Of a stretch of 61,557 nucleotides of DNA, positions 24,174 to 32,953 are shown piece after piece. Source of the stretch: Oscillospiraceae bacterium (lineage in GTDB: Bacteria; Bacillota; Clostridia; Oscillospirales; CAG-272); NCBI GenBank assembly GCA_015064585.1, contig SVRY01000001.1, positions 1 to 61,557 on the forward strand, read 5' to 3'. How positions within the stretch are numbered: position 1 is the stretch's first letter; the number at the start of each line of letters is the position of its first letter. The notes under the pieces are model-generated. The model was not told where the DNA came from and ran no database searches. It saw nothing but the letters and a program-made list of their open reading frames with translations. Both the position numbers and the translations under genes were made by a program.

Positions 24174-24635
24174 ATGCTGTACAGTGAAAAAGTAATGGAT
24201 CATTTCATGAACCCCCGCAATGTGGGCGAAATCGAAAACGCCGACGGCGTGGGCGAAGTCGGCAACGCAAAATGCGGCGATATCATGAAAATTTATCTGA
24301 AAATTGAAAACGATACCGTTGTTGACGTAAAATTCAAAACCTTTGGTTGCGCCTCCGCCATCGCGTCCTCATCCATGGCAACCGAGCTCATCAAAGGCAA
24401 ACCCCTGAATGAAGTGCTTTCTTTGACCAACAAGGCAGTGGTGGAAGCGCTGGACGGTCTGCCGGCAGTGAAGGTACACTGCTCTGTTTTGGCAGAAGAA
24501 GCTGTCAAAGCCGCTTTGCTTGACTACTTCACCAAGAACGGCATTGAAAATGATATGGTAGAACAGTGCCGTACCCACTGCGCATCCTGCGGCCACGATC
24601 ACGACTGCGAAGGCAGCTGCAGCAGCTGTGGCTGA
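24174..24635 (+). CDS. nifU: Iron-sulfur cluster scaffold NifU/IscU-like, with Cys-rich tail
   Basis: Scaffold on which [2Fe-2S] clusters are built. The three conserved cysteines are in NAKCGD, FGCASAIASSS and KVHCSVLAEEA, with the N-terminal YSEKVMDHFMNPRNVGE typical of the family. The 153-residue protein is longer than plain IscU because of a C-terminal tail (from about 129) packed with Cys and His: CRTHCASCGHDHDCEG, then SCSSCG. This tail could bind an extra metal or cluster. It is preceded by a good AGAGAAAGGA site and overlaps the first codons of mnmA. Confidence 0.92.
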   Translation: MLYSEKVMDHFMNPRNVGEIENADGVGEVGNAKCGDIMKIYLKIENDTVVDVKFKTFGCASAIASSSMATELIKGKPLNEVLSLTNKAVVEALDGLPAVKVHCSVLAEEAVKAALLDYFTKNGIENDMVEQCRTHCASCGHDHDCEGSCSSCG

Positions 24636-24636
24636 T

Positions 24637-25671
24637 ATGCACTACCTTGTAGGCATCAGCGGCGGGCTGGACAGTACCCTTGCCGCCGCCAACCTTTTGG
24701 ATGCCGGCCACACAGTCACCGGTGCAGTCCTGCAATTTTCCGACAACACCGATCTGGCAGCCGCCGAAAGAGCCGCAGAAGAACTGGGAATCCCTCTTCA
24801 CAAAATCGACTGCCGCGCAGAATTTAAAAAAATTGTCAAACACTACTTTGCCCAAAGCTATGCCAAAGGTCACACCCCCAATCCCTGCGTGGTATGCAAC
24901 CGATATCTCAAGATCAAACTGCTTTGTGATCTGGCAGAGGAGCTTGGATGTGACAAGATCATTACCGGGCACTACGCCGACATCGTATATACAGAGAACG
25001 GCAGATATGCAGTGTCGCAATCCGAAAACCGCAAAAAGGACCAAAGCTACATGCTTTGGGGGTTGACCCAAAAACAGCTTTCCCTTTTGGAATTTCCGCT
25101 TGCCCACGCAGACAAGCAAAACCTGAGACAAAAGGCAGCCGAGCGTAATTTTTCCTCCGCCACTGCCAAAGAAAGCATGGACATTTGCTTTTTGCCGGGC
25201 GGAAATTACGCAGACTTTGTGGAAAGTATCGTAGGCAAAAGCACTCCCGGCAACTTTGTAGACCGAAATGGGAAGGTGCTGGGACGTCACAAGGGTATCA
25301 TTCATTATACCGTGGGTCAGCGTAAAGGGCTTGGTATCGCCCTTGGGCAACCCGCCTTCGTTTCCAAAATCGACCCTGTGAAAAACACGGTGACGCTGGT
25401 GTTTGCCGGTGAGGAATATGCAAACCGTATGACCGTCGAAGAACTTGTTTTCCAGTCCCTGCCAGAAACAGACTGTTTCGAAAGCGATACACTGTTTGTG
25501 AAAATCCGCTACGCGGCAGAACCCGTGCCCTGCAAGGTGAAGATCACAGGCTCGGTGGCAACAGTTCTCTTTGCATCCCCCGCAAGAGCCGTCACGCCCG
25601 GACAAAGCGCCGTCTTCTATGACAAAGACGGTGTCATAGCCTTTGGAGGATTTATTGAACAGGCAGAGTAA
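24637..25671 (+). CDS. mnmA: tRNA 2-thiouridylase MnmA
   Basis: Adds sulfur to U34 of Glu, Gln and Lys tRNAs using persulfide from the adjacent desulfurase. The N-type ATP pyrophosphatase loop SGGLDS is at 8-13. The first catalytic Cys is in PNPCVVCNR and the second, persulfide-carrying one in SMDICFLP. The HYADI, QSYMLWGL and YTVGQRKGLGIA blocks are also typical. The start is uncertain: ATG 24637 lies two bases after the nifU stop codon, while GTG 24628 overlaps nifU by 8 bases; neither has a clear ribosome site, implying coupling to nifU. 344 residues from the ATG. Confidence 0.94.
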   Translation: MHYLVGISGGLDSTLAAANLLDAGHTVTGAVLQFSDNTDLAAAERAAEELGIPLHKIDCRAEFKKIVKHYFAQSYAKGHTPNPCVVCNRYLKIKLLCDLAEELGCDKIITGHYADIVYTENGRYAVSQSENRKKDQSYMLWGLTQKQLSLLEFPLAHADKQNLRQKAAERNFSSATAKESMDICFLPGGNYADFVESIVGKSTPGNFVDRNGKVLGRHKGIIHYTVGQRKGLGIALGQPAFVSKIDPVKNTVTLVFAGEEYANRMTVEELVFQSLPETDCFESDTLFVKIRYAAEPVPCKVKITGSVATVLFASPARAVTPGQSAVFYDKDGVIAFGGFIEQAE

Positions 25672-25842
25672 AGCGCCGCTCCTTTGGGTTTCCCCCCTTT
25701 TTTGAAAAATGGCAAAACCCAAAAACGTTCAAATCAAACTTATAAGGGGCAGTGCTCCTACGCACGCTCCCACACATACACGCATGTAAACCAAAACATT
25801 CCGAAAGCCCATCTTATACATTCACAGAAAGGAATCATCACC

Positions 25843-26931
25843 ATGAGCAACTTCTACAACAACATGGCCTATAACATCTACTCTGATCCCGACCTCTCTG
25901 CCACCAGTAAAGTGTTCAAGAGCTTCGTCATCGACTTCCGCGGAGCACGTACTCCCATTTTGACCTATTGGGCACTGTGCAACTTCGGTCTGTACTTCTC
26001 CGAAGAAACCAAGGCGGAATTTCCCGGCATCGCAGGCGGCGGCGCTTACGCAGGTCTGCAGCGCCTTGAAAACTACAAGGGCAGAAGAGCCATCATGGCT
26101 TTCTGGGAAATGACTTACGGCGAAGATAAGACCATTATGCGCGCTACCCGTGTATTCCCCAAGGGCGAAGAAAGCAACTTTGGCGGTGAGGGCGAAGGCA
26201 CCAACTGCATCCTGCCCTACGAATGGGAAACCGGTACTTGGTACCGCATGGCTCTGCATGCATGGGAAGATTCCATCACCGGTAAAACCTTTGTGGGTCA
26301 GTGGATTTGCAACTTGGAAACCGGCAAGTGGGATCTGATCTCCTATTTTAACACAAGACTCACCAAGTCCGCTCTGCGCGGCGGTATGTCCCTGTTCCAG
26401 GAAAACTTCATCGGCGGTGTCAACCAGTTCGTTGAAAGAGAATTCCACGTAAAGAACATGTACGTTCGCGATGCAGCCGACGATGCTTGGAAGTCCCTTA
26501 ACGCCACCAATATCAGCTGGGGCGACGGCGGCGGCGACAACAAGGCGGGCGGCCACTACTTCGGCGCTACCAAGGAATACTTCTGGGGCGTTGGCGGCGG
26601 TGCCGTTACCGAAGCAGAACAAAAGGCATACAACGAGGCATCCGTGAAGCGTGCCCGCTTTGAAATCGACCAGCCCGAACAGCCTTCTCTTGGCAACATT
26701 GAGATCGCTTCCTTCAAGGTGGAAGGCAAAAAGGCAGTATGGACCCTTGCCGAAACCTCCAACCCTCAGCTTTCCTACAAGGTGACCTGTTTTGAAGCAA
26801 CCGGCGAAAAGCTCGGTGAAGCATACGCTACCCGTCCCGAGGTGAGAGAAGCCGCCACACTGCCCGATTGCGCGCGCTATGAGCTGACAGTTACCGATAT
26901 TTTCGGCAACACCGCAACCAAAACCATCTAA
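25843..26931 (+). CDS. DUF3472 protein without signal peptide
   Basis: The protein has 362 residues and is a paralogue of the secreted protein at 5540-6907: both share GGGAYAGLQ, the (E)G(S/E)GT(N/S)C(I/V)(L/M)PY(E/N)W block, WYR, TGKTFVGQWICNLETGKWDLISYFNT, and the C-terminal PQLSYKVTCFEATG. Unlike the other copy it starts MSNFYNNMAYNIYSDPD with no hydrophobic leader and has no C-terminal membrane helix, so it looks cytoplasmic, or exported by another route. AGGA lies upstream of ATG 25843, and no start further upstream adds a signal sequence that I can see. Codon choice is strongly C-ending, like that of highly expressed neighbours (pgk, tpiA). Function unknown. Confidence 0.75.
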   Translation: MSNFYNNMAYNIYSDPDLSATSKVFKSFVIDFRGARTPILTYWALCNFGLYFSEETKAEFPGIAGGGAYAGLQRLENYKGRRAIMAFWEMTYGEDKTIMRATRVFPKGEESNFGGEGEGTNCILPYEWETGTWYRMALHAWEDSITGKTFVGQWICNLETGKWDLISYFNTRLTKSALRGGMSLFQENFIGGVNQFVEREFHVKNMYVRDAADDAWKSLNATNISWGDGGGDNKAGGHYFGATKEYFWGVGGGAVTEAEQKAYNEASVKRARFEIDQPEQPSLGNIEIASFKVEGKKAVWTLAETSNPQLSYKVTCFEATGEKLGEAYATRPEVREAATLPDCARYELTVTDIFGNTATKTI

Positions 26932-26980
26932 AATGCGTTTTACGCAAAGTTTACTATAATATCCGGAGATTATTTCCAAA

Positions 26981-28102
26981 ATGGCTGAAAAAAGAGATTA
27001 CTATGAGGTGCTGGGCGTATCCAAAGACTGCACCGACGAGGAATTAAAAAAGGCGTATCGAAAGCTCGCCATGAAATATCACCCCGACCGCAACCCTGAC
27101 GACAAGGAAGCGGAGGAAAAATTTAAAGAAGCAAACGAGGCGTATGCCATCCTTTCCGATCCCGACAAGCGCCGGCAGTACGACCAAATGGGTCATGCTG
27201 CATTTGAACAGGGCGGATTTGGCGGAGGTGCCGGCGGATTTGGCGGATTTGACTTTGGAGATATCTTCTCCACCTTTTTCGGCGGAGGCGCCGGCGGCCA
27301 ATCTGTTCGCAACGGTCCCATCAGAGGGGATGACAGCGAAGTGCGTGTTTCTATATCATTTGAAGAAGCAGCTTTTGGCTGTAAAAAAGAAGTATCCTAT
27401 ACCCGTATCGAGCACTGCCCGGAATGTGATGCCAGCGGTGCCGCAAAGGGAACGCATCCCGAAACCTGCCCCTCCTGCCGCGGAAAGGGACAGCGCAGAG
27501 TCACCCAGAATACCATGCTGGGCACTTTCCAGACCGTTCGTATCTGCGACCAGTGCCGCGGAACCGGCAAGATCGTAAAAAATCCCTGCGACAATTGCCG
27601 TGGTACCGGCTATATCCGCATCCGCAAAAAGCTGGAAGTTTCTCTGCCTGCAGGCGTTGGCGACGGGCAAAGAGTTGTTTTGCGCGGACAGGGCGATGAA
27701 GGCAGAAACGGCGGTGGCCCCGGCGATCTGTACGTACAGGTACAAGTCAGAGAACACAGTGTATTCCAGCGCGACGGTTACGATCTGTACTGTGATATCC
27801 CGATTACTTTTGTGGAAGCGACACTGGGAGCTGAGATCGAAGTGCCTACCCTTGAAGGAAATGTGAATTACACGATCCCGGAAGGCACGCAAACAGGAAC
27901 CACCTTCTCCATCAAAGGAAGCGGTATTCAAAATCTGAACGGAAAAGGCAAAGGAAATTTGTATTTTACCGTAACAGTGGAGACCCCGCGCAATCTGAAC
28001 AACAACCAACGAGAAATTCTTTCTAAATTCGCAGATAGTTGCGGCGTAAAGAACTATACCAAAAAGCAATCTTTCTTAAAAAAACTATTAAAAAATGACT
28101 AA
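26981..28102 (+). CDS. dnaJ: Chaperone DnaJ
   Basis: Hsp40 co-chaperone that stimulates DnaK. J domain with HPD at 34-36, a G/F-rich linker ([17 protein letters not shown]), four zinc-binding repeats ([32 protein letters not shown]) and the C-terminal peptide-binding domain. 373 residues, full length. The first zinc repeat has SG where the usual pattern has G-x-G. dnaK and grpE are not adjacent. GGAGA precedes the ATG; a TATAAT lies at 26955-26960 without a clear -35. It ends at a GAAA-capped terminator. Confidence 0.96.
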   Translation: MAEKRDYYEVLGVSKDCTDEELKKAYRKLAMKYHPDRNPDDKEAEEKFKEANEAYAILSDPDKRRQYDQMGHAAFEQGGFGGGAGGFGGFDFGDIFSTFFGGGAGGQSVRNGPIRGDDSEVRVSISFEEAAFGCKKEVSYTRIEHCPECDASGAAKGTHPETCPSCRGKGQRRVTQNTMLGTFQTVRICDQCRGTGKIVKNPCDNCRGTGYIRIRKKLEVSLPAGVGDGQRVVLRGQGDEGRNGGGPGDLYVQVQVREHSVFQRDGYDLYCDIPITFVEATLGAEIEVPTLEGNVNYTIPEGTQTGTTFSIKGSGIQNLNGKGKGNLYFTVTVETPRNLNNNQREILSKFADSCGVKNYTKKQSFLKKLLKND

Positions 28103-28103
28103 G

Positions 28104-28135
28104 CAAAAACATTCACCGAAAGGTGAATGTTTTTG
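28104..28135 (+). terminator. Terminator after dnaJ
   Basis: A 14-bp stem (28104-28117 with 28122-28135) closed by a GAAA loop. The T run is part of the stem's 3' arm. Confidence 0.85.
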
Positions 28136-28162
28136 TGATTACTACAAAAGGAGTTTCTTTTC

Positions 28163-29080
28163 ATGAAGTGGACACAACTGCGGGTCACCTGCAATATCAC
28201 CGAACTGGATACAGTATGCGCAGTCATGAGCATGATCGACAATGGACTGATGATCGAAGACTACAGCGATATCGAAGAAAATCTGATGACGGTATATGGC
28301 GAATTGATCGACGAAAAAATTCTCTCCAGCGACCGTTCTATTGCCGCTGTATCTATCTATATTCCCGAAGAAAAGAGTCTTTCGGATGCCATTGCCTTTC
28401 TGCGCGACCGTTTTAACTCTCTTGCGCTTTCGGTCAAGACCGAACTTGTGGGTGTTGATGAGGAAGACTGGGCAAACGAGTGGAAAAAGTATTATAAGAC
28501 CCTGCACATCGGTAACCGCACGGTCATCAATCCGCCTTGGATCCCCTATACACCCGCCGAAAATGAAATCGTGGTACAAATGGATCCCGGCATGGCATTC
28601 GGTACGGGAACACATGAAACCACCCGTCTTTGCTTGATGTTGCTTGAACGCTATCTTACCCCGGGGGATCGCGTTCTGGATGTAGGCACCGGTTCGGGAA
28701 TTCTATCCATTGCCGCGCGCAAGCTGGGTGCCCGCTCTGCCTATGCCTATGATATTGACCCTGTGGCAGTGCGCGTTGCCAAAGACAATGTCATCGCCAA
28801 CGGCGTTTCGGATATTACCTGCGGTGTTTCCGACCTTCTGAACGACATTGACCGCAGCGAACCCTACGATTTTGTATGCGCCAACATTGTTGCCGACATT
28901 CTCATCCGTATGTCGGCAGATATTGGCAGTGTTATGAAAACGGGCGGTCTGATCATTACCTCCGGTATCATTGAAGGAAAATGCGAAGAAGTCAGAGCCG
29001 CCATGGAAGCAAACGGCTTTGCGGTTGCTCATACCGAAACCGAAAATGATTGGGTCGCTTACGTATTCAAAAAGATTTAA
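28163..29080 (+). CDS. prmA: Ribosomal protein L11 methyltransferase PrmA
   Basis: Methylates L11 using S-adenosylmethionine. The N-terminal substrate-binding domain leads to EDWANEWKKYYKTLHIG, then the SAM-binding VLDVGTGSGILSIAARKLGA and the post-I motif AYDIDPVAV, then the catalytic-side VCANIVADIL. 305 residues, standard. AAAGGAG precedes the ATG. prmA-rsmE after dnaJ is a conserved order in Firmicutes. Confidence 0.95.
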   Translation: MKWTQLRVTCNITELDTVCAVMSMIDNGLMIEDYSDIEENLMTVYGELIDEKILSSDRSIAAVSIYIPEEKSLSDAIAFLRDRFNSLALSVKTELVGVDEEDWANEWKKYYKTLHIGNRTVINPPWIPYTPAENEIVVQMDPGMAFGTGTHETTRLCLMLLERYLTPGDRVLDVGTGSGILSIAARKLGARSAYAYDIDPVAVRVAKDNVIANGVSDITCGVSDLLNDIDRSEPYDFVCANIVADILIRMSADIGSVMKTGGLIITSGIIEGKCEEVRAAMEANGFAVAHTETENDWVAYVFKKI

Positions 29081-29174
29081 AAACAGAGTATCTCTCAGTA
29101 TTCTGCGTGCCCCATTGGCGCGAAAATTTTTTAGAGGTTCCCAATAAATAAGATAACTCTTATAAGGAGGCTGT

Positions 29175-29924
29175 ATGCCCAGATTTTTTGTTCGCAGCGA
29201 CGCCATATGCGATGATATCATCACCATATGCGGCAGCGATGCCCTCCACATTTCCCGATCCCTGCGTATGAAGACCGGGGATACCGTTCGGGTTTGCGAT
29301 ATGCAACGTACCGAATACGATTGCTGTATCACCGCCTTCACCTCCGATACTGTAACGCTAAGGATACTCTCATGTCATGAAAGCCAAAACGAACCGCCGT
29401 ACCTGGCAAGACTGTATATGGCGCTTCCCAAAGGAGATAAAATGGAATTGATCATACAAAAGGCGGTGGAAATGGGCGTGGGCGAGATCATCCCCTTCCG
29501 CTCCGAGCGCTCGATCGTTAAGCTGGACGATGCCGCAGGCGAAAAAAAGCGCCAACGTTGGCAAAAAATTGCCGATGCAGCCGCAGGTCAATGCGGAAGA
29601 GGCGCAATTCCCGAAGTTTTTGCACCCCTTTCGCTGGATGCGGCAATTGCCCATGCGAACTCTTCTGAGCTGAAATTCGTTTGCTATGAAGGCGAAGAGT
29701 CCTTTCAATTGCCCGCATTGCTCAGCGCATCCCCCTCTGTTCCCCATAGTGTTTCCTTTTTCATAGGTGCGGAAGGCGGCTTTTCCACAGGGGAGGTGGA
29801 AAAGTTCCGAGCGGCATCCATTCCATCGGTCGGACTGGGCGCACGCATCCTGCGCTGTGAAACCGCACCCCTGTTTGTACTCTCTTGCCTCTCCTATGTT
29901 TGGGAAATTTCAACAGAATCATAA
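29175..29924 (+). CDS. rsmE: 16S rRNA m3U1498 methyltransferase RsmE
   Basis: SPOUT-class enzyme methylating U1498 of 16S rRNA. N-terminal PUA-like domain (MPRFFV, HISRSLRMKTGD) and the C-terminal knot domain with LPKGDKMELIIQKAVEMG, IPFRSERS, GQCGRGAIPE and the SAM-binding IGAEGGFSTGEVEKF and LGARILRCETAPL. 249 residues. AAGGAGG is well placed. Confidence 0.95.
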   Translation: MPRFFVRSDAICDDIITICGSDALHISRSLRMKTGDTVRVCDMQRTEYDCCITAFTSDTVTLRILSCHESQNEPPYLARLYMALPKGDKMELIIQKAVEMGVGEIIPFRSERSIVKLDDAAGEKKRQRWQKIADAAAGQCGRGAIPEVFAPLSLDAAIAHANSSELKFVCYEGEESFQLPALLSASPSVPHSVSFFIGAEGGFSTGEVEKFRAASIPSVGLGARILRCETAPLFVLSCLSYVWEISTES

Positions 29925-29953
29925 TGCACAAAAACAGAAGATTTTTTTGTGCA
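29925..29953 (+). terminator. Hairpin after rsmE, likely terminator
   Basis: TGCACAAAAA (29925-29934) pairs with TTTTTGTGCA (29944-29953). The T residues are mostly inside the stem, so efficiency is uncertain. Confidence 0.45.
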
Positions 29954-30033
29954 ATAAAACAATTTTTCCGTCGAACATACCATTCTTTCAAAAAAATTTT
30001 TGGATATTTTTATAAAATTTTTTCTTCACCCTA

Positions 30034-30062
30034 TTGAAAAAGAAAAAAAAAGATGCTAGAAT
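30034..30062 (+). promoter_or_regulatory. Promoter of the CdaR-like regulator
   Basis: TTGAAA (30034-30039), 17 bases of A-rich spacer, TAGAAT (30057-30062). The leader is about 70 bases. Confidence 0.75.
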
Positions 30063-30137
30063 ATATACAAATTGTACAATACTCGTTGAAAACATAGAAA
30101 TACTATATCAAGATAGAACTTTGAGGGGGACAAGTAT

Positions 30138-31220
30138 ATGTCGAACAGACTGTTTCAAGGGATTATATTTCAGATGAAAGATGCAGTTAACCGCATCATT
30201 GGTGTTATCGACGAAAACGGTGTCGTAATTGCCTGCAGTGAGCTTGTTAAAATTGGCGAAGTTCGCTCCGGACTGCGTGAAGAATTTGCTTTCACCAACG
30301 ACGCAATCGTTTCCGGCGGCTATACCTACCGTCCTTTGGGGAACAGCTCTCGCGTAGAATATGCCGTATTTGTGGAAGGCGACGACAAAATGGCAGAAAA
30401 AATGTGCACCCTGATCGCCGTATCTTTGAATAATATCAAGAATTTGTACGAAGAAAAATACGATAAGAATGCTTTGATCAAAAATATCATCATGGACAAT
30501 ATTTTGCCCAGCGATATTTATATCAAGAGCAAAGAGCTGCGTTTCAATGCCGAAGCGGAACGCACCGTATTTTTGATCAAGTTCCATACCAAAAGCGACA
30601 TGGTTCCCTATGATATGGTGCAGAATCTTTTCCCCGATAAGAATAAAGACAACGTAATCAGCATTGGCGAACACGATATTGTTTTGGTTAAAGAAGTCAA
30701 GAGCACTATGGAAGCAAGAGATCTGGAACAGATCGCTAAGGAGATCTCTGATACCCTTTCCACCGAATTCTATGCACAGGTTTCTGTGGGTATCGGTACC
30801 ATTGTGGACAACATCAAGGATCTGGCGCGCTCCTATAAGGAAGCAGTCGTTGCGTTGGAAGTAGGAAAGATCTTCGACAATGAAAAGAATATCAACAGTT
30901 ATGAAAATCTGGGAATCGGCAGACTGATCTATCAGCTACCCACCACCCTTTGCGAAATGTTCCTGCAGGAAGTATTCAAAAAAGGCTCTTTGGAATCGCT
31001 GGACAGAGAAACACTCTCCACCATTCAGTGTTTCTTTGAAAACAATCTGAACGTTTCCGAAACCTCCAGAAAACTGTTTGTACACCGCAATACCTTGGTA
31101 TATCGACTGGAAAAGATCCGCAAGATCACCGGTCTTGATCTGCGTGAATTTGAACATGCCATCACCTTTAAGGTTGCCTTGATGGTTAAAAAATATTTGG
31201 CATCCAAACCGCAAGCATAA
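30138..31220 (+). CDS. CdaR/PucR-family transcriptional regulator
   Basis: 360 residues. The N-terminal part (MKDAVNRIIGVIDENGVVIACS) resembles the putative sugar-diacid recognition domain of CdaR. The middle is a GGDEF-like degenerate domain (QVSVGIGTIVDNIKDLARSYKEA). The C-terminus has the PucR-type helix-turn-helix (LNVSETSRKLFVHRNTLVYRLEKI). Such proteins are cytoplasmic activators responding to small metabolites. No metabolic target gene is adjacent; ftsE follows after a hairpin, so a regulatory link to division genes is only positional. An AGGGGG site precedes the ATG. Confidence 0.82.
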   Translation: MSNRLFQGIIFQMKDAVNRIIGVIDENGVVIACSELVKIGEVRSGLREEFAFTNDAIVSGGYTYRPLGNSSRVEYAVFVEGDDKMAEKMCTLIAVSLNNIKNLYEEKYDKNALIKNIIMDNILPSDIYIKSKELRFNAEAERTVFLIKFHTKSDMVPYDMVQNLFPDKNKDNVISIGEHDIVLVKEVKSTMEARDLEQIAKEISDTLSTEFYAQVSVGIGTIVDNIKDLARSYKEAVVALEVGKIFDNEKNINSYENLGIGRLIYQLPTTLCEMFLQEVFKKGSLESLDRETLSTIQCFFENNLNVSETSRKLFVHRNTLVYRLEKIRKITGLDLREFEHAITFKVALMVKKYLASKPQA

Positions 31221-31236
31221 CCGATATATACAAAAC

Positions 31237-31270
31237 AAACCGTGCGGCACCCGTGGTGCAGGCGCGGTTT
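31237..31270 (+). other. Two-tier hairpin between the regulator and ftsE
   Basis: AAACCG (31237-31242) pairs with CGGTTT (31265-31270), with an inner GCACC/GGTGC stem. No long T run follows, so it may be a weak terminator or a leader structure of ftsE. Confidence 0.45.
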
Positions 31271-31331
31271 GCTTCGGTTTTGCCGAGTTCACCTATTCAA
31301 CCCTTTCTTGGAAGGATGCAGGTTTTCCCAC

Positions 31332-32021
31332 ATGATCGAATTAAAAAATGTAACAAAAGTATATAAAAACGGTACCACAGCCATTTCCAACCTCAATCTT
31401 AAGATCAATACAGGGGAGATCTGCTTTATCGTTGGTGAATCGGGAGCCGGGAAATCAACTCTTGTCAAACTCCTTCTGATGGAAGAAAAAGTTACCGACG
31501 GTACCATCCTTGTGGACAATGTGGATATCACAAAGCTATGGCGCTACGATATTCCCTATTACCGCCGCCAATTTGGGGTGGTATTTCAGGATTTCAGACT
31601 TTTCGGAAATCGGACAGTATATGATAATATCGCCATGGTAATGCGTGCTGTGGGAAAAAAGCACAAAGAAATCAAAGAAACCATTCCTCGCATTTTAAAT
31701 GTTGTGGGGCTTGACGGCACTGAAGAGCACCTTCCCGAAAACATGTCGGGCGGTGAGCAGCAGCGCGTAGCCCTTGCCCGCGCCCTTGCCAATAAACCTT
31801 CTTACATTTTGGCAGATGAGCCCACCGGTAATATTGACCCCAAGCGCAGCCGCGAGATCATGCGCATGCTGCGCCGCATCCATCAATCCGGAAAGACGGT
31901 CATTGTTGTGACCCACGAAAAGCATTTGGTTGAGGAATTTGGCGGGCGCGTATTGCATTTGGAAAAGGGACGTCTTGTGAAAGATGAAACGCTTCCCTAC
32001 CGCGGGGAGGTGAAACAATGA
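31332..32021 (+). CDS. ftsE: Cell division ATP-binding protein FtsE
   Basis: ATPase partner of FtsX at the division site. Walker A GESGAGKST, signature MSGGEQQRVALARAL and Walker B YILADEPTG are intact. 229 residues, as usual. ATG 31332 is preferred over the longer frame from 31242, because the family starts MIELKNV; an AGG lies 9 bases upstream. It overlaps ftsX by four bases (ATGA). Confidence 0.95.
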   Translation: MIELKNVTKVYKNGTTAISNLNLKINTGEICFIVGESGAGKSTLVKLLLMEEKVTDGTILVDNVDITKLWRYDIPYYRRQFGVVFQDFRLFGNRTVYDNIAMVMRAVGKKHKEIKETIPRILNVVGLDGTEEHLPENMSGGEQQRVALARALANKPSYILADEPTGNIDPKRSREIMRMLRRIHQSGKTVIVVTHEKHLVEEFGGRVLHLEKGRLVKDETLPYRGEVKQ

Positions 32022-32941
32022 AAAAGAGCCATACACACCTGAAGCATAAACACAATCACGGATTTACACTCTTCTATCAAATCGAACAGGCGCTTGGCGG
32101 ACTGTGGAGCAACCGACTAATGACCATTGCCTCAATTCTGGTACTGAGTGCCTGCCTTGTGGTCATCGGCAGTTTCTATCTGCTTGTATGTAATATTGAC
32201 TACAGCACCTCCGATATCAGCCACTTAAACAAGATCATCGTTTATCTCAATGAGGACTACACCGAAAAAGAAGTGGGAACGGTCAAGGCAACCATTGAAG
32301 ACATGAAAGATCTGGTACAGGGAGTAACCCTCATTACCAAGGAACAAGCGCTGGCGGAAGAGCGTAAAAAATACGAAAAAGAATATCCTCATATGTTTGA
32401 TGCCCTGGAAGAGGGGGAAAATCCCTATCGGGACTCTTTGGAGATCACCTATCAAGAGGGTATTTCTGTTAAAGTTCTTTCCGACAAGCTTACACAAATG
32501 GACGGCATCGAACGGGTCGTTTCTTATCCCGACATTGCCGACTCGGTAAACCATTTAAAAACCATTATTTCCCGGGCATTCACCGCCTTTATTTTGGTGC
32601 TGTTTGCCGTTACGGTTTTTATTATTATCCTCACCATTCGCTTTGCGGTCATATCTCGCAGAGAAGAAGTGAAAATCATGCGTTATATCGGTGCCACCAT
32701 GCACTTCATTGCCGCGCCTTATATTTTGGAGGGCATTTTTATTGGACTTTTCTCCGCTTGCATCGCCGCACCCATACAAAAGCTGATCTATCTCCATATT
32801 GCCGATATCATGCAAGGGGCTGTTACCCCGCTTCCTTATTCCGAGGTTGGCAGTACACTGCTCATCGGATTTTTTGCCATCGGTTGTTTGACCGGCGTGA
32901 TCGGCAGCGGTATTTCGCTCTACCGATACCTGCGTGTATAA
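32018..32941 (+). CDS. ftsX: Cell division protein FtsX
   Basis: Four-pass membrane partner of FtsE that relays ATPase cycles to an external wall hydrolase. Cytoplasmic His/Lys-rich N-terminus, first membrane helix (LMTIASILVLSACLVVIGSFYLLV), a large external loop with the KIIVYLNEDYTEKEV segment, then three C-terminal helices. 307 residues. It starts inside the ftsE stop and is followed 12 bases later by an M23 hydrolase, the probable effector. Confidence 0.95.
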   Translation: MKKSHTHLKHKHNHGFTLFYQIEQALGGLWSNRLMTIASILVLSACLVVIGSFYLLVCNIDYSTSDISHLNKIIVYLNEDYTEKEVGTVKATIEDMKDLVQGVTLITKEQALAEERKKYEKEYPHMFDALEEGENPYRDSLEITYQEGISVKVLSDKLTQMDGIERVVSYPDIADSVNHLKTIISRAFTAFILVLFAVTVFIIILTIRFAVISRREEVKIMRYIGATMHFIAAPYILEGIFIGLFSACIAAPIQKLIYLHIADIMQGAVTPLPYSEVGSTLLIGFFAIGCLTGVIGSGISLYRYLRV

Positions 32942-32953
32942 GGAGGGAATACC

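Noticed and set aside
29081-29174. Possible tRNA or leader RNA between prmA and rsmE
   Set aside because: No cloverleaf, T-loop or riboswitch core could be drawn. No tRNA or rRNA gene was found in the window.
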